Shown here: in pieces, positions 41,909 through 50,566 of the stretch
How positions within the stretch are numbered: the first letter of the stretch is position 1
Layout: each line of letters opens with the position of its first letter
DNA from: Pseudomonas sp. PDNC002
Lineage (GTDB): Bacteria > Pseudomonadota > Gammaproteobacteria > Pseudomonadales > Pseudomonadaceae
Length of the DNA: 64,000 bases
Assembly (NCBI RefSeq): GCF_016919445.1
Contig: NZ_CP070356.1
Location: 6,203,502 to 6,267,501, forward strand
Reading direction: 5' to 3'
Program-made: the position numbers and the translations under genes
The notes under the pieces: generated by a model
What the model saw: only the letters and a program-made list of their open reading frames with translations
What the model was told of the DNA's origin: nothing
Database searches by the model: none

Positions 41909-42826
41909 ATGCTGCACAACGTCTCCGACCTCGACCTGCGCCTGCTGCGCATCTTCGCCTGTGTGGTGCGCTGCGGCGGGTTCTCTGCCGCCCAGGGCGA
42001 ACTGGGCATGGGCCAGTCGACCATCAGCACGCACATCGCCAGCCTGGAGACGCGCCTGGGCTATCGCCTGTGCGAACGCGGCAAGAGCGGTTTCCGCCTG
42101 ACCGAGAAAGGCGAGCGGGTGCTGGACTACGCGCAGAATCTGTTCGCTGCGCTGGGGGACTTCCGTGATCAGGTGCAGTCATTGGCCGGGCGCCTGGTCG
42201 GCGAGTTGCACCTGGGCCTGGCCGACAATATCGCCACTCTGCCCGACGCCCATATCCACCAGACCCTGGCACGCTTCAACCGCCGCGATCAGGACGTGCG
42301 CCTGCATTTCCTCATCGAGTCCTCCAGCGAACTGGAGCGTCTGGTGCTCAACGGCCGCCTGCACCTGGCCATCGCCTGCTTCAGCCGACGCCTGCCGAAC
42401 CTGCGCTACGAGCCGCTTTACCACGAACGTGTGGCGGTGTTCTGCGGGCGCGAGCATCCGCTGTTCGACAAGGACGTGCGCGACGCCGCCGAACTGGAAA
42501 CCTGCAACTGGATTCAACACGGTTACGCCGTCGCCGACGTGCAACTACCCGCCGACCCGCAGCGCAGCACCGCCTTCGCCCAACACATGGAAGCGGTGCT
42601 CCACGCGGTGCGCGCCGGCACCCACCTGGGCTACCTGCCAACGCACTACGCCGAACGCTGGGTGGACCAGGGCGAGATGCGCGCGCTACTGCCGGACAGC
42701 CTCGGCTACGGCATCACCCACAGCCTGGTGGTACGCGACGAGCCGGGGCACAACGAAGCGCTCCAGGCGCTGGTCGAGGACTTGCGCCTGGAGCACGGGG
42801 TGACGCCGATCAGCGCGGCGCGGTGA
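41909..42826 (+). CDS. LysR-family regulator
   Basis: A 305-residue LysR regulator. The N-terminal winged helix-turn-helix (DLRLLRIFACVVRCGGFSAA ... GQSTISTHIASLETRLGYRL) is followed by the periplasmic-binding-like effector domain. Its 3' end overlaps the 3' end of the aldehyde dehydrogenase gene by 17 bp, tail to tail, so the two are probably a regulator-target pair. Upstream it has TTGCATCGATACGG (41883-41896), partly repeated in front of the dehydrogenase. Confidence 0.88.
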   Translation: MLHNVSDLDLRLLRIFACVVRCGGFSAAQGELGMGQSTISTHIASLETRLGYRLCERGKSGFRLTEKGERVLDYAQNLFAALGDFRDQVQSLAGRLVGELHLGLADNIATLPDAHIHQTLARFNRRDQDVRLHFLIESSSELERLVLNGRLHLAIACFSRRLPNLRYEPLYHERVAVFCGREHPLFDKDVRDAAELETCNWIQHGYAVADVQLPADPQRSTAFAQHMEAVLHAVRAGTHLGYLPTHYAERWVDQGEMRALLPDSLGYGITHSLVVRDEPGHNEALQALVEDLRLEHGVTPISAAR

Positions 42827-44234
42827 TGTGCTTGATGTCGAAGAATGCCGACAGGCCCCACGGTCCCAGCTCGCGACCGATGCCGCTGCGCTTGCCGCCG
42901 CCCCAGGAGGTCTGCGGGAACACCACTTGCGGAGAGTTCAGCCAGACGTTGCCAGCCTCCAGATTCTCGGCGACGCGCTGGGCGCGCTCCAGATCGGCGC
43001 TGCAAACGGTAGCGGCCAGAGCGAAGTCGCTGTCGTTGGCCTGACGCAGGGCATCGGCTTCATCACTGAAGGTGCGCACGCACAGTACCGGGCCGAAGAT
43101 TTCTTCGCGCCACAGGCGGCTGTCCGCCGGCACATCGGTGTAGACGGTCGGCTGGATGAACCAGCCCTCGCCCGCTTCACCACCGGTCAAACAAGCCAGG
43201 CCTTCGTCGCGGGCCACGGCGAAGTAGTCGAGCACCTTGCGGTACTGCGCTTCGCTGGTCATCGGGCCCATGTCGGTCTCGCCCAGCAGCGAGTCGCCAA
43301 CGCGCAGGCCTTCCACCGCGACCTTCAGCTTCGCCAGCAGCGGTGCGGCGATGGACTCCTGCACCAGCAGGCGCGAGGTGGCGGAGCACATCTGCCCGGC
43401 GTTCCAGTAGACGCCGGCAATGATCCACTGCACGGCTTCGTCCAGGTCGCAGTCCTCGAATACCAGGATCGGCGACTTGCCGCCCAGTTCCAGGCCTACC
43501 GGCAGGGTACGCGCGGCGGCGGCTTCCATGACCTTGCGACCGACGACGTTGCTGCCGGTGAAGGACAGCTTGGCGATGCCCGGATGGCTGCACAGCGCAG
43601 CGCCCGCATCGGCGAGGCCCGGCACCAGGTTCAGCACGCCAGCCGGCAGGCCGATGGCGTCGGCGATCTCACCCAGCACCAGTTCGATCAGCGGAGTGAT
43701 CTCCGAGGGCTTGAGCACCACGGTGCAGCCCGCCGCCAGGGCAGGTGCGACTTTCCAGGCGCTGGTCACCAGCGGGAAGTTCCACGGCACGATCAGGCCG
43801 ACCACACCGATGGGTTCGAAGCGGGTCTGCGAGCGGTAGCCGGCGTCCGGCAGGGCCACTTCGGCGTTCTGCCGGGCGTCCAGCTGCTCGGCCAGCTCGG
43901 CGTAGTAAGCAAAGGTCGCGATGGCATCGCCGATATCGATTTCCGCTTCCAGGCGCGGCTTGCCGCTGGCCTGCATCTGCAGGGTGATCAGCGCTTCGCT
44001 GCGGGCTTCGAGCTGCTCGGCGAAAGCTCGCAGGTAACCGGCGCGCTGGGCGGCGCTGGTTAGTTTCCAGTCGGCGAAGGCGCGCTCGGCGGCCGCGACG
44101 GCGCGCTCTACGTCGGACACACCGGCGCAGGCAACTTCCGGCAGTGCGTCACGGGTGGCGGGAGCGATCGGGCGCAGGACGGCGCCGCTGTCGGCAGCCT
44201 GCCATTGGCCATCGATATAAAGGAGACGGGACAT
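42810..44234 (-). CDS. NAD(P)-dependent aldehyde dehydrogenase
   Basis: A 474-residue aldehyde dehydrogenase. The oxyanion Asn is in VPWNFPLVTSAWK, the general base Glu in LELGGKSPILVF and the nucleophile Cys in NAGQMCSATSRLLVQ. Closest in look to betaine/aminoaldehyde dehydrogenases (BADH group), since the Cys is followed by S-A-T-S-R. It oxidises an aldehyde to an acid in the cytoplasm. Substrate not assigned. Confidence 0.9.
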   Translation of the reverse strand: MSRLLYIDGQWQAADSGAVLRPIAPATRDALPEVACAGVSDVERAVAAAERAFADWKLTSAAQRAGYLRAFAEQLEARSEALITLQMQASGKPRLEAEIDIGDAIATFAYYAELAEQLDARQNAEVALPDAGYRSQTRFEPIGVVGLIVPWNFPLVTSAWKVAPALAAGCTVVLKPSEITPLIELVLGEIADAIGLPAGVLNLVPGLADAGAALCSHPGIAKLSFTGSNVVGRKVMEAAAARTLPVGLELGGKSPILVFEDCDLDEAVQWIIAGVYWNAGQMCSATSRLLVQESIAAPLLAKLKVAVEGLRVGDSLLGETDMGPMTSEAQYRKVLDYFAVARDEGLACLTGGEAGEGWFIQPTVYTDVPADSRLWREEIFGPVLCVRTFSDEADALRQANDSDFALAATVCSADLERAQRVAENLEAGNVWLNSPQVVFPQTSWGGGKRSGIGRELGPWGLSAFFDIKHITAPR

Positions 44235-44280
44235 GCGAACCTCGGACGGTTGTCTTGTGAGGGTCGCAGGATAGGTGGGC

Positions 44281-44340
44281 TATGCATCGGTAAAAATACA
44301 CGCCTACCCATGCATACATCGTTCCTGCTTGATGCATACC
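44281..44340 (-). promoter_or_regulatory. Cluster of ATGCAT sites in aldehyde dehydrogenase promoter
   Basis: TATGCATCGG (44281), CATGCATACATCG (44309) and GATGCATACC (44331) within 60 bp upstream of the dehydrogenase. A related TGCATCGATAC lies before the adjacent LysR gene. LysR regulators often bind several such half-sites. Confidence 0.45.
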
Positions 44341-44345
44341 TTTGC

Positions 44346-44437
44346 GTAGGAGCGGACTCCGTCCGCGATTGACTTACCGCCACTCCGCTCTGGCAGGGAG
44401 TTGGGCAAAACCATCGCGGACGAAGTCCGCTCCTACA
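44346..44437. repeat. REPIN (inverted REP pair)
   Basis: GTAGGAGCGGACTCCGTCCG from 44346 and CGGACGAAGTCCGCTCCTAC ending ~44435. Confidence 0.9.
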
Positions 44438-44449
44438 CGCGTGCAGAAT

Positions 44450-44926
44450 TCAGTGTGGGAAGTGGGAACGCATCCAGGCCAGATACTCGGCGGCGCCCGG
44501 CTCGCCTTCGCGTGGCGCCCATTGCCCGCGCTCGTCTTCGCCCAGCGGCACGAACGGCCCTGCCTTGGCTTCGAACATCACGCTGTCCGGCTCCAGCGCC
44601 ACCATGGCGTGGAAGGTCCCGGGCGGCAGGTCCGCACCGACGCACTCGCCGCCCACGCGCAGTTCGCGAGTGGCCAGCAACTCACCGCTGTCGGAGAAGA
44701 TCAGCAGCCCCAGCGCGCCTTTTACCACCAGCAGGCTTTCGGCTTTGTCCGGATGGCGATGGCAATGCGGCGGAATATAGCTGTCGGGTTGCAGCGCATT
44801 GAGCAGGCGATGGCAGGGCTCGGTCTGCTCATGGAAGTTATGGTTCTGCCGGCGCCGGGGGCTGGCGGCGGCAAGGGCCGCGACCTCGTCGAACAGCGCG
44901 CTGTCGAGGAAACGCGGCCCGTTCAT
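44450..44926 (-). CDS. WbuC-family cupin metalloprotein
   Basis: A 158-residue cupin. The metal-site strand is SYIPPHCHRHPDKAESLLVV (H-x-H ... E pattern), and the second cupin motif is ADLPPGTFHAMVALEP. This is the WbuC-like group found near sugar and nucleotide genes. Its start is two bases from the hpt stop, so the two are transcribed together. In PAO1 the same pair exists, as I recall. Confidence 0.82.
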   Translation of the reverse strand: MNGPRFLDSALFDEVAALAAASPRRRQNHNFHEQTEPCHRLLNALQPDSYIPPHCHRHPDKAESLLVVKGALGLLIFSDSGELLATRELRVGGECVGADLPPGTFHAMVALEPDSVMFEAKAGPFVPLGEDERGQWAPREGEPGAAEYLAWMRSHFPH

Positions 44927-44928
44927 CC

Positions 44929-45486
44929 TCAGAGCCCCTTGACGGCAAAGATGCCGGCGGCGTTGCGCCAGTAACCCTTGTAGTCCATGCCGTAGCCGAA
45001 GATGTAGCGGTCGATGCAGGACAGGCCCACGTAGTCGGCCTTCAGGTCCGGGCGGGCCTTGCGGTCGTGGTCCTTGTCGATCAGCACGGCGGTGTGCACG
45101 CGCTTGGCGCCGGCGTGCTTGCAGAAGTCCATGATCGCCGAGAGGGTGTGCCCTTCGTCGAGGATGTCATCGATGATCAGCACTTCACGGTCGATGAAGG
45201 AGATTTCCGGCTTGGCCTTCCAGAACAGCTCGCCACCGGTGGTCTCGTTGCGGTAACGGGTCGCATGCAGGTAGGAGGCTTCCAGCGGGAAATTCAGCAG
45301 CGGGAGCAGCTTGCCGGAGAAGATCAGGCCACCGTTCATCACGCAGAACACCACCGGGTTGGAGTCGGCCAGGGAGCCGTTGATCGCCTCGGCCACACGG
45401 GCGATGGCGGCCTCTACCTCGGCGTTGGTGTACAGGCAGTCGGCTTCGGCCATGACTTGGCGGATGTGCGCGAGATCGACGGACAT
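44929..45486 (-). CDS. hpt: Hypoxanthine-guanine phosphoribosyltransferase
   Basis: A 185-residue type I phosphoribosyltransferase. The PRPP loop is [18 protein letters not shown] (~residues 104-121). The catalytic loop region [14 protein letters not shown] and the purine side [18 protein letters not shown] are present. It salvages hypoxanthine and guanine to IMP and GMP. It is divergent from upp, giving purine and pyrimidine salvage on the two sides of one 155-bp promoter region. Confidence 0.93.
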   Translation of the reverse strand: MSVDLAHIRQVMAEADCLYTNAEVEAAIARVAEAINGSLADSNPVVFCVMNGGLIFSGKLLPLLNFPLEASYLHATRYRNETTGGELFWKAKPEISFIDREVLIIDDILDEGHTLSAIMDFCKHAGAKRVHTAVLIDKDHDRKARPDLKADYVGLSCIDRYIFGYGMDYKGYWRNAAGIFAVKGL

Positions 45487-45641
45487 GGGGGTTCTCCCGT
45501 GAAAAAGTGCGCAAAGGTACCTATCGGCGTGCCATGGAGCAAGGGTCAGCGGACGAATGTCGCCGACAATCGTGGCCCAACGTAGCTAGGATGCATTACG
45601 CTACCGCAATTTTTTTGCCAGCCCGTCCGGAGAACCCGTCC

Positions 45642-46280
45642 ATGCCCGTACTCGAGATTCGCCATCCCCTGATCCGCCACAAGATCGGACTGATGCGCCG
45701 TCACGATATCAGTACCAAGAACTTCCGCGAGCTGGCCCAGGAAGTGGGCGCCCTGCTGACCTACGAGGCGACCAAGGACCTGCCGCTGGAGAACTACGAG
45801 ATCGAAGGCTGGGCCGGCCCCGTGCAGGTCGAGAAGATCGCCGGCAAGAAGATCACCGTGGTGCCGATCCTGCGCGCCGGCATCGGCATGCTCGACGGCG
45901 TGCTCAGCCTGATTCCGGGCGCCAAGGTCAGCGCCGTGGGCGTGGCGCGCAACGAGGAAACCCTCGAAGCGCACACCTACCTGGAAAAACTCGCGCCGGA
46001 TATCGCCGAGCGCCGCTCGCTGATCATCGACCCGATGCTGGCCACCGGCGGCTCCATGGTCGCCACCATCAACCTGCTCAAGAAAGCCGGCAGCAAGGAC
46101 ATCCGCGCCATGGTGCTGGTGGCGGCGCCGGAAGGGATCAAGGCAGTCAACGATGCGCATCCGGACGTGCTCATCTATACCGCCTCCATCGACCAGTGCC
46201 TGAACGAACACGGCTACATCATGCCGGGCCTGGGCGATGCCGGTGACAAGATCTTCGGCACCAAGCAGAAGGAAACCTGA
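45642..46280 (+). CDS. upp: Uracil phosphoribosyltransferase
   Basis: A 212-residue enzyme that makes UMP from uracil and PRPP. The PRPP motif is [20 protein letters not shown], and the uracil site [16 protein letters not shown] lies at the C-terminus. [13 protein letters not shown] near the start is invariant. The frame is open upstream, but CGGAG ten bases before ATG 45642 and family length decide the start. Only three bases separate it from uraA. Confidence 0.97.
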   Translation: MPVLEIRHPLIRHKIGLMRRHDISTKNFRELAQEVGALLTYEATKDLPLENYEIEGWAGPVQVEKIAGKKITVVPILRAGIGMLDGVLSLIPGAKVSAVGVARNEETLEAHTYLEKLAPDIAERRSLIIDPMLATGGSMVATINLLKKAGSKDIRAMVLVAAPEGIKAVNDAHPDVLIYTASIDQCLNEHGYIMPGLGDAGDKIFGTKQKET

Positions 46281-46283
46281 TTC

Positions 46284-47576
46284 ATGGCCGATGAATTCAA
46301 CGAACCTCTGTGGCGCCAGGTCATCTCTGGCGCGCAGATGCTCTTCGTGGCCTTCGGCGCGCTGGTGCTGATGCCGCTGATCACCGGGCTCGACCCGAAC
46401 GTCGCGCTGTTCACCGCCGGCTTCGGCACCCTGATGTTCCAGATCGTCACTGGCCGCCAGGTACCGGTTTTCCTGGCGTCGAGCTTCGCCTTCATCACCC
46501 CGATCATCCTCGCCAAGGGCCAGTTCGGCCTGGCGGCGACCATGGGCGGCGTGGTGGCGGCCGGCTTCGTCTACACCTTCCTGGGCCTGGCGGTGAAGGT
46601 CAAAGGCACCGGTTTCATCGACCGCCTGCTGCCGCCAGTGGTGATCGGTCCGGTGATCATCTCCATCGGCCTGGCCATGGCGCCGATCGCCGCCAACATG
46701 GCCATGGGCAAGGCGGGTGACGGCACCGAGCTGATCCCATACAAGACCGCCATGTTCATCTCCATGCCGGCGCTGCTGACCACGCTGATCGTCGCGGTAT
46801 TCGGCAAAGGCATGCTGCGCCTGGTGCCGATCATCGCCGGCGTGCTGGTGGGCTATGGCCTGTCCTTCGCCTTCGGCGTCGTCGATGTCGCCAAGATCGT
46901 CGCCGCACCGTGGCTGGAGCTGCCGAAGTTCACCGCGCCAGAGTTCAACTGGCAGGCCATCCTGTTCATCGTCCCGGTGGCGCTGGCCCCGGCCATCGAG
47001 CACATCGGCGGGGTCATCGCCGTTGGCGGCGTGACCGGCAAGAACTACCTGAAGACCCCGGGCCTGCACCGCACCCTGCTCGGCGACGGCATCGCCACCT
47101 CTGCCGCCGGCCTGTTCGGCGGCCCGCCGAACACGACCTACGCGGAAGTGACCGGCGCGGTGATGCTGACCAAGAACTACAACCCGAAGATCATGACCTG
47201 GGCGGCGGTGTTCGCCATCAGCCTGGCCTTCGTCGGCAAGTTCGGCGCCATCCTGCAGAGCATCCCGGTACCGGTGATGGGCGGCATTCTCTGCCTGCTG
47301 TTCGGCACCATCGCCTCGGTGGGCATGAACACCCTGATCCGCCACAAGGTCGACCTGTCCCAGGCGCGCAACCTGTGCATCGTCTCGGTCACCCTGGTGT
47401 TCGGCATCGGCGGCGTGCTGATCGGCACCGGCACCGGCCCGGACGACTTCGGCCTGAAGGGCATCGCCCTGTGCGCCATCGTCGCGATCCTCCTGAACCT
47501 GATCCTCCCCGGCGAAGAAGGCTGGGAGAACAAGGCGCTGGAACAAGGCGCCGACGACGGGAAGTCCGCCGAGTGA
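46284..47576 (+). CDS. uraA: Uracil permease
   Basis: A 430-residue nucleobase/cation symporter (NCS2), about 14 membrane segments in two inverted repeats. Substrate-site features are FVPALAPAIEHIG-like IVPVALAPAIEHIGGVIAVG and the second-half loop GLFGGPPNTTYAEVTGAVM. It feeds uracil to Upp, with which it forms an operon. Confidence 0.95.
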   Translation: MADEFNEPLWRQVISGAQMLFVAFGALVLMPLITGLDPNVALFTAGFGTLMFQIVTGRQVPVFLASSFAFITPIILAKGQFGLAATMGGVVAAGFVYTFLGLAVKVKGTGFIDRLLPPVVIGPVIISIGLAMAPIAANMAMGKAGDGTELIPYKTAMFISMPALLTTLIVAVFGKGMLRLVPIIAGVLVGYGLSFAFGVVDVAKIVAAPWLELPKFTAPEFNWQAILFIVPVALAPAIEHIGGVIAVGGVTGKNYLKTPGLHRTLLGDGIATSAAGLFGGPPNTTYAEVTGAVMLTKNYNPKIMTWAAVFAISLAFVGKFGAILQSIPVPVMGGILCLLFGTIASVGMNTLIRHKVDLSQARNLCIVSVTLVFGIGGVLIGTGTGPDDFGLKGIALCAIVAILLNLILPGEEGWENKALEQGADDGKSAE

Positions 47577-47578
47577 TT

Positions 47579-47611
47579 GGCAAGGGCGCCGCCTGAGCGC
47601 GGCGCCTTGCC
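47579..47611 (+). other. Stem-loop after uraA
   Basis: GGCAAGGGCGCCGC and GCGGCGCCTTGCC pair with one bulged G. No T-run follows, so transcription end or mRNA 3' protection are both possible. Confidence 0.6.
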
Positions 47612-47738
47612 CACGTAAAGTTCGGCGAACGCAGCATGCCGATGACGGTCCATTCAGCATGACAGTTCGATTCCGACAGGAGGCCTTGGTTATCCACTCC
47701 GCCTCGCTCTGCCCGCTCCAGCTGCCAGAGGTACGCCC

Positions 47739-48737
47739 ATGAGCCGTGCCTGGTGGCTGCTGCTCGGCCTGATCGGCGCCTCGCTGATCCCGCTCGCCCT
47801 CGGCGGCCGGGAAATGCTCGATCACGTCCTCGCCTTCCCCCTCGACAAGCTGCTGATCATGTTCGGCATGATCTGCCTGTGCTGGCTGATCAACGCGCAG
47901 AAGCTCCGCGTGCTGCTCAATGGCCGCGCCGGCGAGATCGGCAAGGTCCGCTCGGTGGGCATCATCATGGCCTCGGAGTTCGCTTTCTATGCGACCCCCG
48001 GCGGCACCGGCGGCCCGCTGACCCTGATGGCATTGCTCGCGCGCCACGGCATGCGCCCGGCGCACAGCAGCGCGATCTTCGCCGTGGACCAGTTGAGCGA
48101 CCTGCTGTTCTTCCTCTGCGCGCTGGCGGCGGTGCTGGTCTGGGCTTTGTCGCATAGCGTCAGCCCGAACCTGGAGACCTCGCTGATTACCAGCGGCGTG
48201 CTGCTGGGCGGGATATTCTTCGGCGTGGTGCTGCTGGCGCGGTTCCAGCGCAGGGTGATCAGGGCCAATGGCCGGCTGTTCAAACGCCTGGGGATGAAAC
48301 CGCGCACGCGCCTGCACTGGGCGCGCAAATGCCTGCACTTCCGCGACACCCTGGTGAGCTGCCTGCGCCAACCCAAACGCCGGCTGGCGCTGATCTTCTT
48401 CTTCACCTGCTGCCACTGGATCCTGCGCTTCTCGGTGCTCTACATCACCCTCAATGCGCTGGGAGTGGACCTGCACTGGGCCTGGGCCTTCCTGATCCAG
48501 CTGCTGTCGCTGGCGGCGGGCCTGGCCACGCTGCTGCCGGGTGGCGCGGGTGGTACCGAACTGACCAGTGCCGCACTGCTCGCCCCGCTGGTGGGCAAGT
48601 CCACGGCGGCCGCGGCCATCCTGATCTGGCGCGTGGTGACCTACTACTTCTACCTGGTGATGGGCGCGCCGGTATTCGCCCTCATGGCGGGGCGACCGCT
48701 GCTGCGCAAGCTGATTGGGATGCGGGAACGCGCCTGA
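47739..48737 (+). CDS. Lysylphosphatidylglycerol-synthase-TM / UPF0104 membrane protein
   Basis: A 332-residue polytopic protein of the PF03706 family, eight or so segments, with conserved EFAFYATPGGTGGPLTLMAL and LLPGGAGGTELTSAALLAPL loops, the flippase-like part of MprF. No catalytic aminoacyl-transfer domain is attached, so a lipid-flipping or transport role is inferred. AGAGGT precedes the ATG. Confidence 0.85.
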   Translation: MSRAWWLLLGLIGASLIPLALGGREMLDHVLAFPLDKLLIMFGMICLCWLINAQKLRVLLNGRAGEIGKVRSVGIIMASEFAFYATPGGTGGPLTLMALLARHGMRPAHSSAIFAVDQLSDLLFFLCALAAVLVWALSHSVSPNLETSLITSGVLLGGIFFGVVLLARFQRRVIRANGRLFKRLGMKPRTRLHWARKCLHFRDTLVSCLRQPKRRLALIFFFTCCHWILRFSVLYITLNALGVDLHWAWAFLIQLLSLAAGLATLLPGGAGGTELTSAALLAPLVGKSTAAAAILIWRVVTYYFYLVMGAPVFALMAGRPLLRKLIGMRERA

Positions 48738-48740
48738 AGC

Positions 48741-48920
48741 TCAGTCGCTGGCGGGCTTGTCTTCTTTCTGCTCAGGCTTGAGCGAATCCCAGAGCTCGGC
48801 GGCGCCGGGAAACTCGGTGCCGTCCTCGTCGCTCAGCGCGTCGGGGTCGTAGCGGCTGGTGCAGCCTTCGCCCAGAGTGGGCGGCGGGGTGGCGGTGCCG
48901 GGGTTCTTCGGATCGTTCAT
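48741..48920 (-). CDS. Small acidic hypothetical protein
   Basis: A 59-residue, Pro- and Asp/Glu-rich protein (MNDPKNPGTATPPPTLGEGC ... KPEQKEDKPASD). GGAG precedes the start ATG 48920. It is convergent with the UPF0104 gene, three bases apart, and lies 89 bp beyond purU on the same strand. Disordered by composition. No family recognised. Confidence 0.6.
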   Translation of the reverse strand: MNDPKNPGTATPPPTLGEGCTSRYDPDALSDEDGTEFPGAAELWDSLKPEQKEDKPASD

Positions 48921-49009
48921 CACGGCGATCTCCGTTGGGCGCAGCGCCCGCCGTCCGTGGACAGCGGGCGCATGCGGAGTACCCAGTGTAGCGAACGAGA
49001 GCGTGTGGA

Positions 49010-49861
49010 TCAGTCGAACACCACGGTCTTGTTGTCGTGCACCAGCACGCGGTCTTCCAGGTGGTAGCGCAGGCCACGGGCCAGCACCAGCTTCTCGACG
49101 TCCTTGCCCAGACGCACCAGGTCCTCGATGTTGTCGCGGTGGCTGATGCGCACCACGTCCTGTTCGATGATCGGACCGGCGTCCAGCTCTTCGGTCACGT
49201 AGTGGCAGGTCGCGCCGATCAGCTTCACGCCGCGCAGCGAGGCCTGGTGGTATGGCTTGGCGCCAATGAATGAGGGCAGGAAGCTGTGGTGGATGTTGAT
49301 CACCTGGTGGCGATACTTCTGGCACAGGTCCGGCGGGATGATCTGCATGTAGCGCGCCAGCACCACGTTGTCGGCCTGGTGCTCGTCGATCAGGCGCGAC
49401 ACCTGTTCGAAGGCCGGCTGTTTGTTCTTCGGGTCCACCGGGACATGGAAGTACGGGATACCGTGCCACTCCACCATGCTGCGCAGGTCATCGTGGTTGG
49501 CGATCACGCAGGGAATCTCGCAGTCCAGCTCGCCGCTGTGCCAGCGGTGCAGCAGGTCGGCCAGGCAATGCGATTCGCGGCTGGCCATCAGTACCACGCG
49601 CTTCTTCACCGAGGAGTCGGTGATCCGCCACTCCATGGAGAACTCGCGGGCGATCGGCGCGAAGGCCTGGCGGAAACCGTCGATATCGAACGGCAGGGAA
49701 TCGGCACGAATCTCGTGCCGCATGAAGAACCAGCCGTTGTCGTTGTCAGAATGGTGACTGGCCTCGGTGATCCAGCCGTTGTAAGTGGCCAGGAAATTAC
49801 TCACCTTGGCGACGATGCCGACCCCGTCGGGGCAGGCGATCACCAGTCGGAAAGTGCGCAT
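49010..49861 (-). CDS. purU: Formyltetrahydrofolate deformylase
   Basis: A 283-residue enzyme: an N-terminal ACT domain (LVIACPDGVGIVAKVSNFLA) and a C-terminal formyltransferase fold. Active-site segments are VNIHHSFLPSFIGAKPYHQA and GATCHYVTEELDAGPIIEQD. It hydrolyses 10-formyl-THF to formate and THF, supplying formate and balancing one-carbon pools. Family length is normal. Confidence 0.93.
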   Translation of the reverse strand: MRTFRLVIACPDGVGIVAKVSNFLATYNGWITEASHHSDNDNGWFFMRHEIRADSLPFDIDGFRQAFAPIAREFSMEWRITDSSVKKRVVLMASRESHCLADLLHRWHSGELDCEIPCVIANHDDLRSMVEWHGIPYFHVPVDPKNKQPAFEQVSRLIDEHQADNVVLARYMQIIPPDLCQKYRHQVINIHHSFLPSFIGAKPYHQASLRGVKLIGATCHYVTEELDAGPIIEQDVVRISHRDNIEDLVRLGKDVEKLVLARGLRYHLEDRVLVHDNKTVVFD

Positions 49862-49999
49862 GGGTGTACTCCAGATACATCGCGAAGGCCGCCATTCTAG
49901 CGGCTCGAAGGGAAAAGTTCAGCCATCGCCGTGGCACGCCGACGAGAGCGTATTGCGCATTCACGTCAATGTCCTCGTTAGTTACAGACGAGTGAACTA

Positions 50000-50122
50000 C
50001 TTAAATACTTTGGCAATTACCCACAAAACTTTTCCCAAGCATTTACTTGAACAACTTCGCTGACTATTATGAGTGCTACAAACTATCCGCCACCGCTGGA
50101 CCTCAAGAATAAGGTACCCAAC
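50000..50122 (+). promoter_or_regulatory. AT-rich mvaT upstream region
   Basis: Clearly richer in A/T than its surroundings (stretches such as TAAATACTTTGGCAATTACC and CACAAAACTTTTCCC). MvaT-type proteins bind AT-rich DNA, so autoregulation here is likely. The exact -35/-10 pair cannot be fixed by eye. Confidence 0.5.
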
Positions 50123-50497
50123 ATGTCGCTGATCAACGAGTACCGCGCCACCGAAGAAGCCATCAAGGAACTTCAGGAGCGGCTGAAATCCCTGGAACAG
50201 GACGACAAGCTGAAGAAAGAGCTTGAGTTCGAAGAGAAACTCCGCGCACTGATGGGCAGCTACGGCAAGTCCCTGCGCGATGTGATCGCCCTGCTCGATC
50301 CGGACGCGAAGCTGAGCAAATCGCCGCGTACCGCAAAGACCACCGTGAGCAAGCGCGCTCGCAAGGTCAAGCAATACAAGAACCCGCATACCGGTGAAGT
50401 CATCGAGACCAAAGGCGGCAACCACAAGACCCTGAAGGAATGGAAAGCCAAGTGGGGCGCCGAGGCCGTGGAAGGCTGGGCCACCCTGCTGGGCTAA
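50123..50497 (+). CDS. mvaT: MvaT, H-NS-family nucleoid protein
   Basis: A 124-residue xenogeneic silencer. The N-terminal coiled coil (EEAIKELQERLKSLEQDDKL ...) serves oligomerisation. A basic linker follows, and the C-terminal DNA-binding domain has KNPHTGEVIETKGGNHKTL and ends KWGAEAVEGWATLLG. It is near-identical in layout to P. aeruginosa MvaT from MSLINEYRATEEAIKEL onward, which sets the start at 50123 although the frame is open to 50069. It silences AT-rich, horizontally gained genes. Confidence 0.97.
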   Translation: MSLINEYRATEEAIKELQERLKSLEQDDKLKKELEFEEKLRALMGSYGKSLRDVIALLDPDAKLSKSPRTAKTTVSKRARKVKQYKNPHTGEVIETKGGNHKTLKEWKAKWGAEAVEGWATLLG

Positions 50498-50505
50498 GCT
50501 TCACG

Positions 50506-50546
50506 GCAATAAAAAACGCCAGCCTTGTGCTGGCGTTTTTTATTGC
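50506..50546. terminator. Bidirectional terminator between mvaT and sbcB
   Basis: GCAATAAAAAACGCCAGC and GCTGGCGTTTTTTATTGC, 18-bp perfect arms around a 5-nt loop, serving both convergent genes. Confidence 0.93.
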
Positions 50547-50566
50547 CCGCAGAAAACCCTGCAGCG

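Noticed and set aside
50069-50122. 18-residue N-terminal extension of MvaT
   Set aside because: Known MvaT proteins start at MSLINEYR; the extension has no ribosome site and lies in the AT-rich promoter.
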